In this document: positions 34,307 to 42,509 of the stretch, piece after piece
Layout of the letters: each line of letters starts with the position of its first letter
How positions within the stretch are numbered: the first letter of the stretch is position 1
Assembly: GCF_005503355.1 (NCBI RefSeq)
Contig: NZ_SCMK01000019.1
Coordinates: 1-64,000 of the forward strand
Direction of reading: 5' to 3'
Length of the DNA stretch: 64,000 nucleotides
From: Sphingomonas sp. 1F27F7B
GTDB taxonomy: Bacteria > Pseudomonadota > Alphaproteobacteria > Sphingomonadales > Sphingomonadaceae
Position numbers and translations under genes: made by a program
Notes under the pieces: model-generated
What the model was told of the DNA's origin: nothing
The model's database searches: none
The model's input: only the letters and a program-made list of their open reading frames with translations

Positions 34307-35428
34307 CTAGGCCCCGCCGATCCAGCTGCGCAGCACGTCCATCGCATCGTCCACCAGCACCAGGTCCGCGCGAAAGCCCGGTGCGATCCGCCCGAGTTGC
34401 CCGCCCAGCCCCAGGAAGGCCGCAGGCGTGGCGGAAGCCATGCGGACGGCGACGTCCAGCCCGACCCGGCCCTGGGCCATCATCCCCTTCACTGCCCCGG
34501 CCATGGTGAGTGTCGAGCCCGCCAGCGTGTTGTCGGCGCCGAGCAGCCGGTCGCCGTTGCGGTGGATCTCGCGGCCATGGATCAGGAACACCGTCTCGTC
34601 GCTGCCGACGCTCGGCATCGCATCGGTCACCAGCATCAACCGCTCGGGCCCCTTTGCCCGCAGCGCCACCCGGAGCGTCGCCGGGTGGAGGTGATGGCCG
34701 TCGGCGATGATCCCCGCATAGACGTCCGGATCCTCGAGCGCCGCGCCCACCATGCCCGGCGCGCGGTTGAGCAGGGGGGACATGGCGTTGAAGATATGGG
34801 TGAAGCCGGTCAGCCCATTGTCGATCGCGTCGCGTACCGTCTCGTAGCGCGCATCGGAATGCCCGGCCGAGACGATCACCCCCGCCGCGACCAGCCGCGC
34901 CACCTGTTCCGGCGTCGCTGCCTCGGGTGCCAGGGTCACCAGCGTCTTGCCGCGCTCGGCCGATTCCAGCAGCGCCAGGAATTCGTCGCGCAGCGGCTGG
35001 ATCTTGCCTTCGCTGTGGATGCCGCGCCGAGCGGGGTTGAGGAACGGCCCTTCGATATGGATGCCGAGCACCCCGGGAACGCCCGCCTCGATCGCGGCGC
35101 TCACTGCGCGGATGCCGGCCTCGACGACCGGGAGATCGTCGCTGATCAGCGTGGGGAGCAGACCGGTGGTGCCGTAGCGGCGGTGCGTCTCGGCGATCAC
35201 CCGGATCGTCTCCACGCTCGGATCGTCATTGAACAGCCGGCCGCCGCCGCCATTGACCTGCACGTCGATGAAGCCGGGGAGCAATGTCGCGCCGCCCAGG
35301 TCGATCGTCTCGGCGCCGGCCGGCGGTTCGGGCAGGATCGCTGCGATCCGGTCGCCCTCGATCACCACACAGGCATCGTCGCGCCAGCCCTCGGCCAGCA
35401 GCATGCGCCCGTTGACCAGCGCCTTCAC
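34307..35428 (-). CDS. nagA: N-acetylglucosamine-6-phosphate deacetylase
   Basis: 373-residue amidohydrolase that removes acetate from GlcNAc-6-P, giving glucosamine-6-P. Metal and substrate motifs are PGFIDVQVNGGGG, GIHIEGPFLNPARRGIH, VSAGHSDARYE and GFTHIFNAM, with the catalytic Asp in LMLVTDAM. The start is a GTG at 35428 overlapping the murQ stop (GTGA), so translation is coupled; a longer frame into murQ is spurious. It is the last gene of a kinase-murQ-nagA set for amino-sugar or peptidoglycan recycling, and its product can feed back to GlmU substrates. Confidence 0.93.
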   Translation of the reverse strand: MKALVNGRMLLAEGWRDDACVVIEGDRIAAILPEPPAGAETIDLGGATLLPGFIDVQVNGGGGRLFNDDPSVETIRVIAETHRRYGTTGLLPTLISDDLPVVEAGIRAVSAAIEAGVPGVLGIHIEGPFLNPARRGIHSEGKIQPLRDEFLALLESAERGKTLVTLAPEAATPEQVARLVAAGVIVSAGHSDARYETVRDAIDNGLTGFTHIFNAMSPLLNRAPGMVGAALEDPDVYAGIIADGHHLHPATLRVALRAKGPERLMLVTDAMPSVGSDETVFLIHGREIHRNGDRLLGADNTLAGSTLTMAGAVKGMMAQGRVGLDVAVRMASATPAAFLGLGGQLGRIAPGFRADLVLVDDAMDVLRSWIGGA

Positions 35429-36306
35429 GGCAGCGTGTCCAGCGCCGCGCCCAGGCTGCCCCATGCTCCCGCCAGCCGCGCCTCGGCCTCTGCCGGGCCG
35501 AGGCCGCGCGCGATCAGCACCGCGCGCTTGATGTCGCGCCCGCCCATATCGAGCGCCGCCTCGGCAGCATCCGCATCGACGCCCGCAAGCGTGCCGACCA
35601 TGCGGATCGCGCGCTGGCGCAGCTTGGCGTTCGAGACCTGCATGTTGACCATCAGCCCGTCATGAACGAGCCCGAGCCGCAACATGATCCCGGTGGAGAG
35701 GAGATTGAGCGTGACTTTCTGCGCGGTGCCCGCCTTCATCCGTGTGGAGCCCGCCACCACTTCGCTGCCGGTGTCGGCGAGGATCGCATGCTCTGCTGCG
35801 GCCAGCACCGGGGTGCCGGCATTGTTGGCGAGGGCGATGGTCAGCGCGCCCGCGTGCCGCGCCGCCTCGAGCGCGGCGATCACATAGGGGGTGCGTCCGC
35901 TCGCCGCGACGCCGATCAGCACGTCGTCCGGGCCGATCGCCTCGGCCGTCACCGCTGCCAGCGCCGCCTCGCGGCTGTCCTCGGCGCCTTCCTGCGTGCG
36001 CGTCAGTGCCGCCGGGCCGCCCGCGATCAGGAAGGCCAGCCGCTCGAGCGGCCAGTTGAATGTGGGGGTGAGCTCCACACCGTCCTGCACGCCGATCCGG
36101 CCCGAAGTGCCGGCCCCGGCATAGGCGATGCGCCCGCCGCGCCGCAGCCGCTCGGCCGCGGCGTCGATCGCCGCCGCCATTGCGCCGGTCTGGCTCTTCA
36201 GCGCCGCGATCGCCGCGAGCTGGGCCTCGAGCATCGCCTCCACGGCGGCTTCGGTGGGCCAGCGGTCGATCTCGCGGTAACGGGGGTCTGCGGCTTCAGT
36301 CGGCAT
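35425..36306 (-). CDS. murQ: N-acetylmuramic acid 6-phosphate etherase
   Basis: 293-residue SIS-domain enzyme that removes the lactyl ether from MurNAc-6-P, giving GlcNAc-6-P. The SIS signature is RIAYAGAGTSGRIGVQDGVELTPTF, and the catalytic acidic residues are expected in this region and in EGAEDS. GVAASGRTPYVIAALEAAR and GSTRMKAGTAQKVTLNLLSTG are further family blocks, and the C-terminus holds a small helical tail (AGVDADAAEAAL). It overlaps the kinase gene upstream by 11 bp and nagA downstream by 4 bp. Confidence 0.93.
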   Translation of the reverse strand: MPTEAADPRYREIDRWPTEAAVEAMLEAQLAAIAALKSQTGAMAAAIDAAAERLRRGGRIAYAGAGTSGRIGVQDGVELTPTFNWPLERLAFLIAGGPAALTRTQEGAEDSREAALAAVTAEAIGPDDVLIGVAASGRTPYVIAALEAARHAGALTIALANNAGTPVLAAAEHAILADTGSEVVAGSTRMKAGTAQKVTLNLLSTGIMLRLGLVHDGLMVNMQVSNAKLRQRAIRMVGTLAGVDADAAEAALDMGGRDIKRAVLIARGLGPAEAEARLAGAWGSLGAALDTLP

Positions 36307-37189
36307 CGGGCTTCCGGGTCGGGAGGGCAGTGGCGGGCAGGCCGGCGAGCAGCAATGCCCCGTCGAGCGGATCGGAGACCGCGTCGGCGAGCCGCGCGAC
36401 CGTGCGTGCGCGCAGCCATGGCTTCATCCGCATCGCCAGCCCGCCGGCGAGCGCGCAGCGAACTGCGCCGCGGGCGAAGATCGTCTCGATGAACCGCTCG
36501 ATGTGCAGCGCCGCGTCCTCCACGATCGAGCGAGCGATCGCGTCGTTGTTTTCGGCATAGTCCATCACCAGCGGCGCGAAGGCGGCATAATCCCTGGGCG
36601 TGGCGGCATCCATCCAGGCGACCGCGCGCGCGGTGTCGTGCCCGAAGCCGGCGGTGACGGCATGGCTGAGCGGAGTCACTTCGCTCCGCCCGTCCAGCGC
36701 GCGCAGTGCGTGGCGCATCGCGCTGAGGCCCAGCGCCGCCCCGCTGCCTTCGTCGGAGATCGGGAAGCCATAGCCGCCGATCGTGAAGCTGGTGGTGCCC
36801 ACCCGCACCTCGGCCACGCTGCCGGTGCCGATGATCAGCGTCGCACCTTCGACTCCTCCATGTGCGCCGAGATTGGCGATCGCCGCGTCGGTCACGAATT
36901 CCACCCCGGCGAAGGGGAAGGGGAGCGCGGCGAGCTGCTCTCGCATTCCGGGGCGCGAGATGCCCGCAATGCCCATGCCGGCGCGGATCGTCGCCACCTG
37001 GGCTTCGTCCAGCCCGGCGGCCGAGATCGCCTGGCCGGCGACGTCGTTCAGCACTACGTGGAGCCGCTCGATCCCGATCCGGGTATTGGCCGGGCCGCTC
37101 TCGCCGGTGCCGAGGATCGTTCCGCGCTCGTCTGTCAGCCGGCTGCGGCAATGGCTGCCGCCCGCATCTATGCCGAGGAAATAGACCAT
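36296..37189 (-). CDS. BadF/BadG-type ATPase, N-acetylglucosamine kinase-like
   Basis: 297-residue ASKHA-fold kinase. The phosphate-binding motif FLGIDAGGSHCRSRLTDERG is at the N-terminus, GTGSVAEV lies in the middle, and GGYGFPISDEGSGAALGLSAMR carries the second phosphate and adenosine contacts. Together with murQ and nagA immediately downstream it likely phosphorylates GlcNAc and/or MurNAc recovered from the wall. Assignment of which sugar it prefers is not possible. It is the first gene of the set, with an 84-bp gap to the LuxR-type regulator gene. Confidence 0.88.
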   Translation of the reverse strand: MVYFLGIDAGGSHCRSRLTDERGTILGTGESGPANTRIGIERLHVVLNDVAGQAISAAGLDEAQVATIRAGMGIAGISRPGMREQLAALPFPFAGVEFVTDAAIANLGAHGGVEGATLIIGTGSVAEVRVGTTSFTIGGYGFPISDEGSGAALGLSAMRHALRALDGRSEVTPLSHAVTAGFGHDTARAVAWMDAATPRDYAAFAPLVMDYAENNDAIARSIVEDAALHIERFIETIFARGAVRCALAGGLAMRMKPWLRARTVARLADAVSDPLDGALLLAGLPATALPTRKPDAD

Positions 37190-37272
37190 GGTCGCTCCCT
37201 ACAGCAGCCCGGCCCCGCTTTGCCATGCCGAACCGCCCGGGGGCCATAGTCCGCGGATATGGCCCTCACCGC

Positions 37273-37953
37273 TCAGATCAGCCCCTTGCGCACGGCGATC
37301 ACGGCTGCGTGGATCTTGTTCGATGCGGAGAGCTTGCGCGTGGCGTTGATCAGGTGGAACTCCACCGTGCGCTGGCTGCGCCCCATGATCGTCGCCGTTT
37401 CCCAGGCGGTCTTGCCCAGGCTCACCCAGCGCAGGCATTCGAGCTCCCGCTCGCTCAGCGCCGCGCCCGCGGCGCCGATCGTCACGGCGGGATCGGGAAT
37501 TTCCGGGTCGCCGCGCGTCGCGGGCCGGGTAAAGGCGCGCCCGGCGGCGATCAGGGCGAAGTCGGTATTGTCGGTGATGCACCCCAGTGCCTTGTGATGG
37601 CCGGATCCGGCATCGACGAGCAGGCAGGCGACGGAACGGATCCAGCGCGTCTGCCCGTCGGGCCGGATCAGTCGGAAATCGACATGATAGCGCAGATCGC
37701 GTGCGATCAGCTCCACCACCATGGCCAGGTCTATGGTCGTGGCCAGTTCTTCGTCCTCGGGGTGAATGAAGGGCCGGAAATCGGCGAGGCTGCGCACCGT
37801 GTTGGGCCGTAGCCCGGTGATCTGATACCAGCGCGCGTCGCAGACAAGCAGGTCGGCGTCGATGTCATAGTCCCATAGCCCTACCTCAAGGGCTCTCAGG
37901 CGCAGTTCGAAGTCTTCGTCGGGGCGTGGCTCGGCGCTTTCCCCAGATGTCAT
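37273..37953 (-). CDS. PAS-LuxR family transcriptional regulator
   Basis: 226-residue regulator. Residues ~15-130 form a PAS/PAC-like sensor (LRALEVGLWDYDIDADLLVCD, FRPFIHPEDEELATT, FRLIRPDGQTRWIRSVACLL). The C-terminal LuxR helix-turn-helix is LSERELECLRWVSLGKTAWETATIMGRSQRTVEFHL. The gene is preceded by a full EcfG-type promoter, so it probably belongs to the general stress response. It lies 84 bp upstream of the GlcNAc kinase in the same direction and may be co-transcribed with or regulate that operon. The GGAGG motif is unusually close to the ATG (3 nt). Confidence 0.85.
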   Translation of the reverse strand: MTSGESAEPRPDEDFELRLRALEVGLWDYDIDADLLVCDARWYQITGLRPNTVRSLADFRPFIHPEDEELATTIDLAMVVELIARDLRYHVDFRLIRPDGQTRWIRSVACLLVDAGSGHHKALGCITDNTDFALIAAGRAFTRPATRGDPEIPDPAVTIGAAGAALSERELECLRWVSLGKTAWETATIMGRSQRTVEFHLINATRKLSASNKIHAAVIAVRKGLI

Positions 37954-37992
37954 AACCCTCCAACCACGATCTTAATCGTTTTTCCGTCAGAG

Positions 37993-38017
37993 AACGTTTC
38001 CCGGACGTCACGGTTCC
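37993..38017 (-). promoter_or_regulatory. EcfG-type (general stress response) promoter
   Basis: On the minus strand, GGAAC (38017-38013) and CGTT (37996-37993) are separated by exactly 16 bases, matching the alphaproteobacterial EcfG consensus GGAAC-N16/17-CGTT. A start site about 7 bases downstream would give a ~33-base leader before the ATG of the PAS-LuxR gene at 37953. I looked for this pattern in other intergenic regions of the window and found no equally good match. Confidence 0.75.
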
Positions 38018-38082
38018 TGTGTGGCCCTCGGCTGCCCCGAGGGCGAGGACGATGGGAGCCCCTCCGGGGCTCGCCGGAAACA

Positions 38083-38094
38083 CGTAAATTTACG
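38083..38094. promoter_or_regulatory. 12-bp perfect palindrome CGTAAATTTACG
   Basis: A perfect dyad that extends imperfectly to AAAcaCGTAAATTTACGagTTT (38079-38100). It lies between the PAS-LuxR promoter and the ATG of the small rightward gene at 38155, and is AT-rich against a GC-rich background. GC-rich hairpins at 38024-38041 and 38056-38072 lie beside it. A regulator operator for either gene is plausible. Confidence 0.4.
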
Positions 38095-38154
38095 AGTTTT
38101 CCCTCCTGCCCCGGGGGCGCAGGCTTCGCGGGATAGCAGTGAGACGAGCCGATC

Positions 38155-38406
38155 ATGCCAGCGAATGCGAAGCGCAGGGAACCCGATCTCGAACAGGATG
38201 CCGTACCGGCCGGGGGCGTGACGCTCCGGGACGTGGCGATGCTTTCCGGCGAGGAGCTGGTGCTGCGCTTCGGGGCATCGGTGGCGCAGGGGCTGGTCGA
38301 CCTGGTCGTCGCGGCGATCCGCAAGGGTGATGACGACGAAGTGGCCGCGATCGACGGGCGGCTCCAGGAAGTGGAGCGCGTGCTGCGGGGGGAAAAGAGG
38401 GACTGA
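38155..38406 (+). CDS. Small hypothetical protein
   Basis: 83-residue acidic protein: MPANAKRREPDLEQDAVPAG, then a predicted amphipathic helix VAMLSGEELVLRFGASVAQGLVDLVVAAI and a charged coiled-coil-like tail ending RLQEVERVLRGEKRD. No recognised domain or signal. It lies between the LuxR promoter and copy 3 of the dispersed repeat. No strong ribosome-binding site is visible (GAGCCGATC precedes the ATG). Codon use is ordinary for the window. Coding status is likely but not certain. Confidence 0.55.
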   Translation: MPANAKRREPDLEQDAVPAGGVTLRDVAMLSGEELVLRFGASVAQGLVDLVVAAIRKGDDDEVAAIDGRLQEVERVLRGEKRD

Positions 38407-38476
38407 AGTCCTAGCCTTCCCGGTGGTGCTCCCCCCGGGCCGGGAAAGCCAGGTCGGCGCCTCATATCCCTCAATC

Positions 38477-38612
38477 GTCATCCCCGCGCAGGCGGGGATC
38501 CAGGGTGATGCGGGATATCGGCACCACAGCGCGAACGCCTTCCGGAGACGGATAGCATCCCGTCACCTCGGTTCCGCGCCTGGCTCTGGATCCCCGCCTG
38601 CGCGGGGATGAC
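38477..38612 (-). repeat. Dispersed palindromic repeat, copy 3 (inverted)
   Basis: A 136-bp copy of the element at 1952 and 19622 in opposite orientation. It starts GTCATCCCCGCGCAGGCGG and ends CGCGGGGATGAC. In reverse complement its core carries CCAGGCGCGGAACC, GGCGTTCGCGC and GTGGTGCCGATATCCCGCA as in copy 2. The right flank GAGTCCCCGGCCTAG contains the stop codon of gshA, mirroring the arrangement at copy 2. Confidence 0.85.
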
Positions 38613-38637
38613 GGGGTTCGTCGAATGAGTCCCCGGC

Positions 38638-40011
38638 CTAGAAACGCGCTTCCTCATAGACGCGGCGGATGTCGCCCTGCCAATCGCCGTTGAAGCGGTC
38701 GAGCAGCACCTGGGCCGGTACCTTGCCGGTGCGCACCACTTCGCGCAGCGGATCGAGGAAGCCGGACTCGTTGTCGCCCGAAGCGTTGAGGCGCGCGCGC
38801 GCATTGAGGCCCGCGGCGGCGATGTCGAGCACTTCGCCGGCGATGTCCTTCAGCTTGCTGCCGCCCGGCAGCGGCGCGTCGAGCGCCAGCCGGGGCACCG
38901 AGCTGCGCAGCGTCTCGCGGGCTTCCATCGACCAGCCCTTGACCAAGTCCCAGGCGGCATCGAGCGCGCCCTGGTCGTAGAGCAGGCCCACCCACAGCGC
39001 CGGCAGGGCGCAGATCCGCCCCCAGCGCCCGCCATCGGCGCCGCGCATCTCGAGGAAGGTCTTGAGGCGCACTTCGGGGAAGGCCGTCGAGAGATGGTCC
39101 GCCCAGTCGTCCATCGTCGGCTTGTGGCCGGGATAGGCGGGCAGCTCGCCCTTCAGGAAGTCGCGGAAGCTCTGTCCCGCCGCGTCGATATATTTGCCGT
39201 CACGGTAGACGAAGTACATCGGCACATCGAGCGCATATTCGGCGTAGCGCTCATAGCCGAAGCTCTCTTCGAACACGAAGGGAAGCATGCCCGTCCGCGC
39301 CGGATCGGTGTCCGACCAGATGTGCGAGCGATAGCTGAGGAACCCGTTGGGCTTGCCCTCGGTGAACGGCGAGTTGGCGAACAGCGCGGTCGCCAGCGGT
39401 TGCAGCGCCAAGCCGACGCGGAACTTCTGCACCATGTCCGCTTCGCTGGCATAGTCCAGGTTCACCTGGATCGTGCAGGTGCGCAGCATCATGTCGAGCC
39501 CGAGATTGCCCACCCGCGGCATGTGCCGCAGCATGATCCCGTAGCGGCCCTTGGGCATGATCGGCAGCTCGGCGCGCGTCTTGTCGGGCCACATGCCCAG
39601 GCCGAGGAAGTTGATCCCCAGCTTCTCGCCCACCTGCTTCACCTGCTCCAGATGGCGGCCGGTCTCGTTGCAGGTCTCGTGCAAATTCTCCAGCGGCGCG
39701 CCCGAAAGCTCGAGCTGCCCGGCGGGTTCCAGGCTCACGGTGCCGTCCGGCCCCGACAGAGCGATGACATTGCCGCCCTCGGTCACCGGCTTCCAGCCGA
39801 ACTGGGTGAGGCCATCGAGCAGATCGCGGATACCGCCCCGCTCGTCATAGCTCGGCGCGTGGAAATCCTGCGTGCAGAAGACGAACTTCTCGTGCTCGGT
39901 GCCGATCCGCCAGCGCTCCTTCGCCTTCTCGCCGCCGGCGAAATAGTCGATCAGCTGCCGGCGGTCCTCGATCGGTGCCGCCACCTTGTTGCTTTCGGTC
40001 TTGGTGCTCAT
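38638..40011 (-). CDS. gshA: Glutamate--cysteine ligase
   Basis: 457-residue ligase of the GCS2-type family seen in alphaproteobacteria and plants. It makes gamma-glutamylcysteine, the first step of glutathione synthesis. Visible blocks are RWRIGTEHEKFVF, SLEPAGQLELSG, CTIQVNLDYASEADM and LKTFLEMRGADGGRWGRICALPALWVG. The ATG at 40011 (MSTKTESNKV) overlaps the stop of the upstream amidase gene (ATGA). The reading frame that continues upstream is antisense-like noise. Its stop falls in the flank of repeat copy 3. Confidence 0.94.
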   Translation of the reverse strand: MSTKTESNKVAAPIEDRRQLIDYFAGGEKAKERWRIGTEHEKFVFCTQDFHAPSYDERGGIRDLLDGLTQFGWKPVTEGGNVIALSGPDGTVSLEPAGQLELSGAPLENLHETCNETGRHLEQVKQVGEKLGINFLGLGMWPDKTRAELPIMPKGRYGIMLRHMPRVGNLGLDMMLRTCTIQVNLDYASEADMVQKFRVGLALQPLATALFANSPFTEGKPNGFLSYRSHIWSDTDPARTGMLPFVFEESFGYERYAEYALDVPMYFVYRDGKYIDAAGQSFRDFLKGELPAYPGHKPTMDDWADHLSTAFPEVRLKTFLEMRGADGGRWGRICALPALWVGLLYDQGALDAAWDLVKGWSMEARETLRSSVPRLALDAPLPGGSKLKDIAGEVLDIAAAGLNARARLNASGDNESGFLDPLREVVRTGKVPAQVLLDRFNGDWQGDIRRVYEEARF

Positions 40012-40832
40012 GCGACGATCTCGACGGGAGGGATGGGGCGGCGGTGGCGCAGCACCGGCACGCGGGAACGGATATCCTCGAGGCGGGCGAGGTCGATCTC
40101 GGCCGAACCGAGCCCCGGCGCCTCGCCCATGTCGAGCAGCACTTCGCCCCAGGGGTCGATCGCCAGCGAATGGCCATAGGTGGCGCGGCCGTCCTCGTGC
40201 AGACCGGTCTGCGCCGCGGCGATCACATAGGCGCCGGCCTCGATCGCGCGGGCGCGCAGCAGCACGTGCCAATGCGCCTGGCCGGTGGGGCGGGTAAAGG
40301 CAGCGGGAACGGCGAGGATGGTGGCGCCGGCATCGCTCAGCGCGCGAAACAGGTCCGGGAAGCGCATGTCGTAGCAAATGGCGAGGCCGAGCTTGCCCAG
40401 GGGGGTATCGGCCACGATCGCGCGCTCGCCCCGGCAATAGGTGTTGGATTCGCGCCAGCTCTCGCCGGTGGCGAGGTCGACATCGAACAGATGAAGCTTG
40501 TCGTAGCTTGCCCGGATCGCGCCGGTATCGTCGATCACGAAGCCGCGGTTCAGGAACTTGTCGCCTTCGCCTCGCAGCGCCAGCGAGCCGAGATGCACCC
40601 AGATGCCGTGCTTCGCCGCCGCCTCGCGCGTTGCGGCGAGGACGGTGTCCTCCGCCTCGGCCACCACATGCCGGCGCGCGCGCTCGCGATTGCCGTCGAG
40701 CAGGCCGGACATCTCCGGCGTGAACAGCATCGCGCTGCCCTCCGTCGCCGCCCGCGCGATGCCGTCGACGATGGCACGGGCATTGGCGGCCGGATCGATC
40801 CCGCTCGTCATTTGCAGCAGGCTGGCCTTCAT
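40008..40832 (-). CDS. Carbon-nitrogen hydrolase, Nit1-like
   Basis: 274-residue nitrilase-superfamily amidase. The catalytic Glu-Lys-Cys triad is visible in MLFTPEMSG, ASYDKLHLFDVD and GLAICYDMRFPDLFRAL. The ATG at 40832 (MKASLLQMTSGID) is chosen. The gene is translationally coupled to gshA. Nit1-type enzymes hydrolyse deaminated glutathione, a side product of transaminases, so a repair role for glutathione metabolism fits the neighbour. This is an inference: close relatives include omega-amidases and other amidases. Confidence 0.86.
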   Translation of the reverse strand: MKASLLQMTSGIDPAANARAIVDGIARAATEGSAMLFTPEMSGLLDGNRERARRHVVAEAEDTVLAATREAAAKHGIWVHLGSLALRGEGDKFLNRGFVIDDTGAIRASYDKLHLFDVDLATGESWRESNTYCRGERAIVADTPLGKLGLAICYDMRFPDLFRALSDAGATILAVPAAFTRPTGQAHWHVLLRARAIEAGAYVIAAAQTGLHEDGRATYGHSLAIDPWGEVLLDMGEAPGLGSAEIDLARLEDIRSRVPVLRHRRPIPPVEIVA

Positions 40833-40857
40833 CGCTTCCTCCCCGTCAGGGCCGGGC

Positions 40858-42174
40858 TCAGCCGTGCTTCGGCTTGCCGACGCCGACCAGCTTGAGACCG
40901 GCGCGCTCCGCCTCGGCGGGCGGATAGATGTTGCGCAGATCGACGAGCAGGGGCGTCTTGAGCAGCGACTTGATCCGGCCCAGGTCGAGCGCGCGGAACG
41001 CATCCCACTCGGTCACGATCACCAGCGCGTCGGCGCCGTCGGCCGCTGCATAGGGGCTCTCGCTGAATTCGACGTTCGGCAGCAGCGGACGTGCCTGCTC
41101 GAAACCCTCAGGATCATAGGCCTTCACCGTGGCGCCGGCGTCTTCCAGCGCCGCGACGACCGAAAGGCTGGGGGCGTCGCGCATGTCGTCGGTATTGGGC
41201 TTGAAGGTGAGGCCGAGGAGGCCGACCGTCTTGCCGCGCACGTCGCCGCCCATCGCCTTGATCACCTTGCGGCCCATGGCGCGCTTGCGGGCGTCGTTCA
41301 CCTGCACGGTCGCTTCGACGATGCGCAGCGGAGTCTCATTGTCGCCCGCCGTCTTGAGCAGCGCCAGCGTATCCTTGGGGAAGCAGGAGCCGCCATAGCC
41401 CGGGCCGGCATGGAGGAACTTGCCGCCGATGCGGTTGTCCATGCCGATGCCGCGGGCCACTTCCTGCACGTCGGCGCCCACTTCCTCGCAAAGATCGGCG
41501 ATCTCGTTGATGAAGGTGATCTTCACTGCCAGGAAGGCGTTGGCGGCATATTTGATCAGCTCGCTGGTACGGCGGCCGGTGAACAGGATCGGCGCGCTCT
41601 GGTTGAGCGAGAGCGGGCGATAGATCGCGCGCATCACTTCGCGCGCTTCCTCGTCATCGGTGCCGACGACCACGCGGTCGGGCCGCTTGAAATCCTCGAT
41701 CGCGGCGCCTTCGCGCAGGAATTCGGGGTTGGAGACGACCTTGGCGCCGGCGCCGGAGGCGACTTCGCGCATGATCCGCTCCACTTCGTCGCCGGTGCCG
41801 ACGGGGACGGTCGACTTTGTGACGATCACCGCCGGCCCGGTCAGGTTCTCGGCGATTTCGCGTGCAGCGGCGAAGACATAGCTGAGGTCCGCATGGCCGT
41901 CGCCGCGGCGGCTCGGCGTGCCCACCGCGATGAACACTGCGTCGGCACCCTTCACGCCTTCGGCCAGGTCGGTGGTGAAGGAGAGCCGGCCGGCCTTGAC
42001 GTTCGAGGCGACCAGCGCATCGAGGCCCGGCTCGTAGATCGGCATCACGCCCTGGTGGAGCAGCTCGATCTTGCGGGCGTCCTTGTCGACACAGACGACT
42101 TCATGGCCGAAGTCCGAAAAACAGGCGCCGGAAACCAGGCCGACATAGCCCGTGCCGATCATCGCGATGCGCAA
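40858..42174 (-). CDS. ugd: UDP-glucose 6-dehydrogenase
   Basis: 438-residue enzyme that oxidises UDP-glucose to UDP-glucuronate with two NAD+. The N-terminal Rossmann motif is IAMIGTGYVGLVSGACFSD. The catalytic Cys is in GPGYGGSCFPKDTLAL, and the substrate-contact segment FLREGAAIEDFKRPDRVVVG follows the Ugd pattern rather than that of the WecC or WbpA types. The start is probably a TTG at 42174 with AGGGG eight bases upstream; an internal ATG would cut the NAD motif. The gap to the small ORF leader (42289-42450) holds a terminator, so ugd probably has its own promoter. The nitrilase gene follows 25 bp downstream. Confidence 0.93.
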   Translation of the reverse strand: MRIAMIGTGYVGLVSGACFSDFGHEVVCVDKDARKIELLHQGVMPIYEPGLDALVASNVKAGRLSFTTDLAEGVKGADAVFIAVGTPSRRGDGHADLSYVFAAAREIAENLTGPAVIVTKSTVPVGTGDEVERIMREVASGAGAKVVSNPEFLREGAAIEDFKRPDRVVVGTDDEEAREVMRAIYRPLSLNQSAPILFTGRRTSELIKYAANAFLAVKITFINEIADLCEEVGADVQEVARGIGMDNRIGGKFLHAGPGYGGSCFPKDTLALLKTAGDNETPLRIVEATVQVNDARKRAMGRKVIKAMGGDVRGKTVGLLGLTFKPNTDDMRDAPSLSVVAALEDAGATVKAYDPEGFEQARPLLPNVEFSESPYAAADGADALVIVTEWDAFRALDLGRIKSLLKTPLLVDLRNIYPPAEAERAGLKLVGVGKPKHG

Positions 42175-42288
42175 CGTGGATCCCCTTGGGAAGAAAGTCT
42201 GTTGCGCAGATAGCGACGCCAGCGCCGGGAGCAAGGGGGCGGAACGGCGGCTCTCTCCGCCGTGGCCGCCAAGAAAAGCGCGGGCATT

Positions 42289-42314
42289 AAAAAAGGCGGC
42301 TCGCGGCCGCCTTT
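42289..42314 (-). terminator. Rho-independent terminator
   Basis: Read on the minus strand, AAAGGCGGC (42314-42306), loop CGCGA, GCCGCCTTT (42300-42292) and a run of T residues (to 42289) form a classical terminator. Upstream on that strand is only the small ORF at 42450-42388. It therefore ends a short transcript of roughly 200 nt and lies 115 bp before the ugd start. Confidence 0.85.
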
Positions 42315-42387
42315 AGCAGTTGTCGTCCGGGCCGGTCAGCACGGCCTCACCTGAGGTCGCTCCACTGCCGGCCCGGATGAACGTTCC

Positions 42388-42450
42388 TCAGAACGGGCGG
42401 ATTTCGTTACCGCCGCCGTCACGGAACATCAGGCTGAAAAACGCGAACAT
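42388..42450 (-). CDS. Candidate small ORF, 20 residues
   Basis: An ATG at 42450 preceded by GGGAG seven bases upstream opens a 20-residue frame with hydrophobic N-terminal half (MFAFFSLMFR) and polar C-terminal half (DGGGNEIRPF). It is too short for standard gene finders. Its transcript would continue through a stable stem (42376-42368 pairing with 42335-42327, nine G-C-rich pairs, plus an inner CCTCA/TGAGG stem) to the terminator at 42289. It could be a small membrane peptide, a leader peptide for ugd, or the coding part of a dual-function small RNA. A consensus CtrA box sits 44 bp upstream. Confidence 0.5.
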   Translation of the reverse strand: MFAFFSLMFRDGGGNEIRPF

Positions 42451-42493
42451 TCATAGTCTCCCATCGGTGCGCACTTGTGCGCGATTCAGATGG

Positions 42494-42509
42494 TTAAAGG
42501 CTTCTTAAC
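42494..42509. promoter_or_regulatory. Consensus CtrA box (TTAA-N7-TTAAC)
   Basis: TTAA AGGCTTC TTAAC on the plus strand and TTAA GAAGCCT TTAACC on the minus strand both match the CtrA consensus, so the site is symmetric. It lies between the small ORF (44 bp to its ATG) and the EAL gene (about 100 bp to its ATG). A second partial box, TTAA CCGTTCC TTCA, is at 42570-42584. CtrA control of either gene is likely; cell-cycle control would suit an EAL phosphodiesterase. Confidence 0.65.
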
